A stretch of DNA of 64,000 nt from Kitasatospora sp. Root107. GTDB taxonomy: Bacteria > Actinomycetota > Actinomycetes > Streptomycetales > Streptomycetaceae. A program made the translations under genes and the position numbers. Shown here piece after piece: positions 60,985 through 64,000 of the stretch. The DNA is taken from positions 239,657 to 303,656 of the forward strand of contig NZ_LMCT01000067.1 of NCBI RefSeq assembly GCF_001424875.1, read 5' to 3'. A model generated the notes under the pieces. It saw nothing but the letters and a program-made list of their open reading frames with translations, did no database searches and was not told the DNA's origin. How positions within the stretch are numbered: position 1 is the first letter of the stretch; each line of letters opens with the position of its first letter.

Positions 60985-61667
60985 CCGGCGCTTCCTCATC
61001 ACTCGCCGACCTGCTTCGCCCGGTGAAGCACGTGCTGCTCGACTTCGACGGCCCGGTCTGCTCGGTTTTCGCCGGGCTTCCGGCGCCTGAAGTGGCGCGG
61101 CGCCTCCGGCTGGGCCTGCTCGCTGTTGGCGGGCAGGCCCTGGACGGAGTGGAGGCCGAGACTGACCCGCTCGCGCTGCTTCGCCTTATCGCAGACCGCC
61201 ACCCGGACCTCGCAGCGACGACGGACAGCTCCCTTGCCTCGCTCGAGACTGAAGCTGTGCTGATGGCCCGGCCAAACCCGGGCGGCGAATCGGTGCTGCG
61301 CGCCTGCGCCAGGACTGGCCGCTCCGTCTCGCTGGTCAGCAACAATGCGGGCTCCGCAATCGAGGCATACCTAACCGCCCAGGGGCTCAGCGGCTACGTG
61401 GCTGGCGTCTTCGGTCGGACCCCCGGCGACCCATCGTCCATGAAGCCGGACCCACGCCTTCTCCTGGAAGCGATGGAGGTGGTGGGCAGCAAGCCTGAGC
61501 AGTCCATCTTCATTGGCGACGCCGCCCGGGACGTCCAGGCTGGGGCTGCGGCCGGCGTGGCCACCATCGGCTACGCCAATAAGCCCGGCAAGGCGAGCGT
61601 GCTCGCCGCTGCGGGCGCAGTGGTCGTCGTTGACTCGATGCAGCACATCGCCGAAGCCATCCGTTGA
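60981..61667 (+). CDS. HAD-family hydrolase in the AICE regulatory operon
   Basis: A 228-residue phosphoglycolate-phosphatase-like protein. Motif I is LLDFDGPVC (near 19-27; the usual DxDxT/V is DFDGPV), motif II is LVSNN near 129, the Lys is in SMKPDP near 157, and motif IV is FIGDAARD near 176. It is coupled to the gntR gene (ATGA overlap). It may modify a small effector of the repressor; that is inference. Confidence 0.85.
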   Translation: MTGASSSLADLLRPVKHVLLDFDGPVCSVFAGLPAPEVARRLRLGLLAVGGQALDGVEAETDPLALLRLIADRHPDLAATTDSSLASLETEAVLMARPNPGGESVLRACARTGRSVSLVSNNAGSAIEAYLTAQGLSGYVAGVFGRTPGDPSSMKPDPRLLLEAMEVVGSKPEQSIFIGDAARDVQAGAAAGVATIGYANKPGKASVLAAAGAVVVVDSMQHIAEAIR

Positions 61668-61710
61668 ACCGAAGCGATGGCATCGTCGGCTGGAAGCTGC
61701 GGCTCCCGGC

Positions 61711-62568
61711 ATGCTGGCGACCCTGATGTGTGGCGTGGGACACTCGGCTCGGGGGCTACAGATTGGAGTGGTGGTGGGGGAAGCTGAGCAGAGGGCACTC
61801 CTTGCGAGGGTTTACTCGCAGGGGCGCGAGCCACGATTAGTGTCTGTCTCCTCGGACGGAAGGGACGAAATGTGGGCGATCGGGAACGCCGCATTTCTCA
61901 TCCCAGCCATTCCGCCCAACTGCCCAGCACTTCTCGAATACGCCCTGCGTGTTCGTCGAGAAGCGACTCTCACGGGAAAGTGTGAGGAGTGCTCGGCAAC
62001 GGCAGGGAGCTGGACATTTGCCGGGGCAAGCGACAATGTCAGCCATTCGGAAATTCGACACCGAGGCAACTGTCCGGCCACGGACCAAAATATCGGCCCG
62101 CAGCTCGCAGAGCACTATGATAATGAGCGACGCAAAGGCCTGGAGGATGCACTAGTCGAAGCCAGCGCCAAAACCCGCGCAAAGGTGGAAAGCCAGGTCG
62201 CCGAGAAGGAAGTCATAACAAATCCAACGTATGAGACATGGGCCAACGACTTCCTCGACAAGACGCTAAACCCTAGGACGCACGAGATCTGCGGTCATCT
62301 TCTTGCAAATCCCGCCCAAACCTGGCATCTGAACACGGGAGACAGGAAATGGCGCTGCGATCAATGTATCCCATATTTCGTAGATGCAGTGAAAAGCGGA
62401 ACTATCCAACTGTCGGCAGTTGAGGAGTTCACCTGCGACCACTGCCGGCGGCAGGAGCTGACACTGGAACCGATGGTGCTGCGGATCGGGAACTACGTGA
62501 TCTATGGCGGACTCTGCAGAAAGTGCGCCAGTGAGAGCAGGCAGATGCCTCGGCGGCAGGAGGGTTAG
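61711..62568 (+). CDS. Four-CxxC zinc-binding protein, function unknown
   Basis: A protein of about 285 residues. CxxC pairs occur in KCEECSA (near 92), RCDQCIP (near 212), TCDHCRR (near 243) and CRKCAS (near 269), so one or two zinc ribbons are likely. A charged helical segment (about 130-185: ERRKGLEDALVEASAKTRAK) separates them. GC content falls through this gene, which marks cargo. The start is uncertain: ATG 61711 and ATG 61726 are both possible, and no strong ribosome site is seen. No known family was recognised. Confidence 0.7.
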   Translation: MLATLMCGVGHSARGLQIGVVVGEAEQRALLARVYSQGREPRLVSVSSDGRDEMWAIGNAAFLIPAIPPNCPALLEYALRVRREATLTGKCEECSATAGSWTFAGASDNVSHSEIRHRGNCPATDQNIGPQLAEHYDNERRKGLEDALVEASAKTRAKVESQVAEKEVITNPTYETWANDFLDKTLNPRTHEICGHLLANPAQTWHLNTGDRKWRCDQCIPYFVDAVKSGTIQLSAVEEFTCDHCRRQELTLEPMVLRIGNYVIYGGLCRKCASESRQMPRRQEG

Positions 62569-62574
62569 GCGGTC

Positions 62575-62775
62575 ATGGGAAGCACTGTAGAAAACATTGA
62601 CGAAGCTTCGCTAGCAGAGGCACAGCGCCTCCTTGGTACATCCAGCAATAAAGATACAGTCAACGCGGCACTCAAAGAGGTCGTGCGCCAGAAGCTCGTT
62701 CAGGAATTCATCGACATGATGCGAGCGCAAGATCCTCAGGAGCTAGAAAGGCTGCGGGCGCGAGCGTGGGAGTGA
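62575..62775 (+). CDS. vapB: VapB-like antitoxin
   Basis: A 66-residue protein. The N-terminal ENIDEASLAEAQRLLGTSSNKDTVNAALKEVV is the ribbon-helix-helix pattern of VapB antitoxins (often annotated DUF2191). The C-terminal helix would wrap the toxin. It overlaps vapC by several bases and follows the zinc protein by six. Start ATG 62575. Confidence 0.82.
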   Translation: MGSTVENIDEASLAEAQRLLGTSSNKDTVNAALKEVVRQKLVQEFIDMMRAQDPQELERLRARAWE

Positions 62776-63191
62776 CACCACAGTATCTTGTCGACAACAG
62801 TGCAATGAACCGACTGGGGCATGATTCAGTCGCAGAGAGGCTGGGTCCTCTCATTTCTGCGGGCCTCGTCGCTACGTGCGCACCTCTTGACCTCGAAGCG
62901 CTTTACTCTGCCCAGAACCCCGGCGACTATGAACGCATCAGGTCACTGCGAGCCGCGACCCTTGTCTATCTTGAGACAACCGAGGCGGATTGGGCACACG
63001 CCCTGGATGTTCAGCGCGCTCTAGCGGCGAAGTCTCAACATCGCGGCCCTAAGATCCCAGACCTGATGATCGCCGCAGTTGCACATCAGAACAACCTCGT
63101 TCTCCTGCACTACGACTCTGACTTCGACCGGATCGTCGAGCACACAGGGCAGAAGGCTGAGTGGGTGGTGCCCAGGGGCACCGTCAGCTAG
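62766..63191 (+). CDS. vapC: VapC-like PIN-domain ribonuclease toxin
   Basis: A 141-residue PIN protein. Catalytic acids fit Asp10 (LVDNSAMNR), Glu44 (DLEALYS), Asp99 (IPDLMIAA) and Asp117/119 (YDSDFDRI). It should cleave RNA unless bound by VapB. GTG 62766 or GTG 62772 are possible starts; the latter overlaps the vapB stop as GTGA. Addiction modules of this kind stabilise integrated elements. Confidence 0.85.
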   Translation: MGVTPQYLVDNSAMNRLGHDSVAERLGPLISAGLVATCAPLDLEALYSAQNPGDYERIRSLRAATLVYLETTEADWAHALDVQRALAAKSQHRGPKIPDLMIAAVAHQNNLVLLHYDSDFDRIVEHTGQKAEWVVPRGTVS

Positions 63192-63653
63192 TCGCCCTCC
63201 GAGCCGACCGTTCCACCATCAGCGGTCTCAGTTTTGGTCTCATTCGCCCATAGGCCAGCCGGCGGCGGCGCCACGTGGTGCGCTGCAGAGGGTGACAAGA
63301 GCATGCTGTCGAACTCCGTGGGCCACATGTGGGCCAACGGAGACGATGGGCCAGATTTCGCCTGGTCTGGCCATCTGTGCTGGATGGTCTTGAAAACCGT
63401 CGTGGCATGGCGCCCCAACAAGTGCGCTGCAAGCATGCCAAGTTCACTGCGTAGAAATCTTCTCTACGGGTTCAAGGCTCGCTGCGCTCGCGGCGCTGGC
63501 CCGCCGCTCGCCGTCGCTCCTGTCTTCGCCCCGCTTCGGCGGCGCCGGCCGCGCCAGCTGCTGGCGGCCGAGGGTGCCGAGGTTCTAGACCCGCCGGTGG
63601 CTGGGGGCGGGTGGCTCCACGGTTTTACCCACCTATCAGGACCGGGACCCGCA
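63192..63653. other. Non-coding region after vapC
   Basis: No convincing gene. From about 63,470 it is rich in short GC palindromes (for example GGCGGCGCCGGCC) and has ACCCGCC...GGCGGGT near 63589-63612. These could be terminators or part of a transfer or attachment region. Confidence 0.55.
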
Positions 63654-63749
63654 CCGAGCAAGACCGGGGGGCCACTCGGCCAAATTGCGGTCAGGCCCAA
63701 AAGCCCTGACCGAGACGCGATGAGCTTACGGCCCCCCGATCATGCTCGG
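63654..63749. repeat. Large nested dyad
   Basis: Outer arms CCGAGCA (63654) and TGCTCGG (63743), second arms CGGGGGGCC (63665) and GGCCCCCCG (63730), inner stem CGGTCAGG (63688) and CCTGACCG (63705). All three pairs are nested and perfect, giving a 96-base cruciform-capable structure. Function is unknown; it could be a terminator, a transfer site or a structured RNA. Confidence 0.72.
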
Positions 63750-63814
63750 ACCCAGACCAGACAGGACACCGGCCAAAACCGCTCCACCACCCGCGCGTCT
63801 CCGTGGCGGATCTA

Positions 63815-64000
63815 TCATTCCCCATTATCTTCAGGGGCGCTCTCATCTCCGTACATGCGGTCAAGCATCTTTCCGACATTGGACAGCTTTACGTCCGAAA
63901 GCTCGGAGTACATGCCATCTGGCCGTTCTCTACGAAAAAGGATGACGTTCCGTATATCCGTTATCTCTTGCTCGGAGATACTGAAGTCTGGCCTGGAAGA
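63815..64000 (-). CDS. Unknown gene, 3' end only (runs off the window)
   Basis: The last 61 codons of a minus-strand gene with stop at 63815-63817. The readable part includes SISEQEITDIRNVILFRRER, then DGMYSELSDVKLSNVGKMLDRMYGD and an acidic end. It has no start in the window. Codon use is much less GC-biased than the chromosome, as in the VapBC and zinc-protein region, so it is probably cargo of the element. No family was recognised. Confidence 0.68.
   Translation of the reverse strand, partial: SSRPDFSISEQEITDIRNVILFRRERPDGMYSELSDVKLSNVGKMLDRMYGDESAPEDNGE

Noticed and set aside
63184..63447. Minus-strand 82-87-codon frames after vapC
   Set aside because: Two competing frames cover the same bases, neither with a ribosome site or recognisable protein.
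47060..64000. attR of the element inside the window
   Set aside because: No second copy of the tRNA-Val 3' sequence was seen up to 64,000.

Overview
The window is very GC-rich, shows strong third-position G/C coding, and carries a FasR/FabD/FabH/AcpP/FabF cluster, DUF3145, DUF3052, DUF2637, several TerD-family genes and a homodimeric AceE. This gene set points to a streptomycete chromosome (Streptomyces, Kitasatospora or a close relative). All identifications below come from reading the sequence and from family knowledge; no search was run.

Bases 1-47,000 are chromosome. The left end has two tRNA-Asn genes, two tandem secreted trypsin-like lipoproteins, a CAT-anticodon tRNA, a large membrane protein, a PLP enzyme of the ACC deaminase family with a broken partial copy upstream, an LCP cell-wall protein, and a MarR/NADP-oxidoreductase divergent pair. 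Next comes the fatty-acid initiation operon fasR-fabD-fabH-acpP-fabF (14.4 to 9.3 kb, minus strand). It is followed by single enzymes and regulators: pirin, a PASTA protein, a serine hydrolase, MerR with an aldo/keto reductase, two related alpha/beta hydrolases, a two-component pair, TetR with an MFS exporter, and photolyase. aceE, DUF3052 and an AhpE-type peroxiredoxin lead into a ter (tellurium/stress) region at 34.2-44.7 kb. That region has four TerD-like genes, a TerC-like membrane protein, and a predicted biosynthetic operon of a CitE-like lyase, a double phosphoribosyltransferase and a HAD phosphatase.

Bases 46,952-64,000 hold a tRNA-Val(TAC) and, directly behind its 3' end, an actinomycete integrative and conjugative element (AICE). 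Its minus-strand genes are integrase, excisionase, a DUF3631 replication helicase, a primase-polymerase, SSB, an FtsK/TraB-type DNA translocase, and a chain of small membrane proteins whose start and stop codons overlap. A promoter at 60.06-60.09 kb overlaps a perfect palindrome and faces a divergent GntR (KorSA-like) repressor gene; the repressor is followed by a HAD hydrolase. Beyond these is lower-GC cargo: an unknown four-CxxC zinc protein, a VapBC-like pair, a large nested dyad, and the end of an unknown gene running off the window. The distal attachment site is not in the window.

The most unusual signals are two mirror-image clusters of the 8-mer GGTAGCGG (12 copies), one of them inside the replication gene; a second family of CTGATTGG repeats; a one-frame fusion of two ter phosphoribosyltransferases; a dispersed hairpin repeat that has become the C-terminus of a HAD protein; and several genes of 23-52 codons hidden in the AICE operon.
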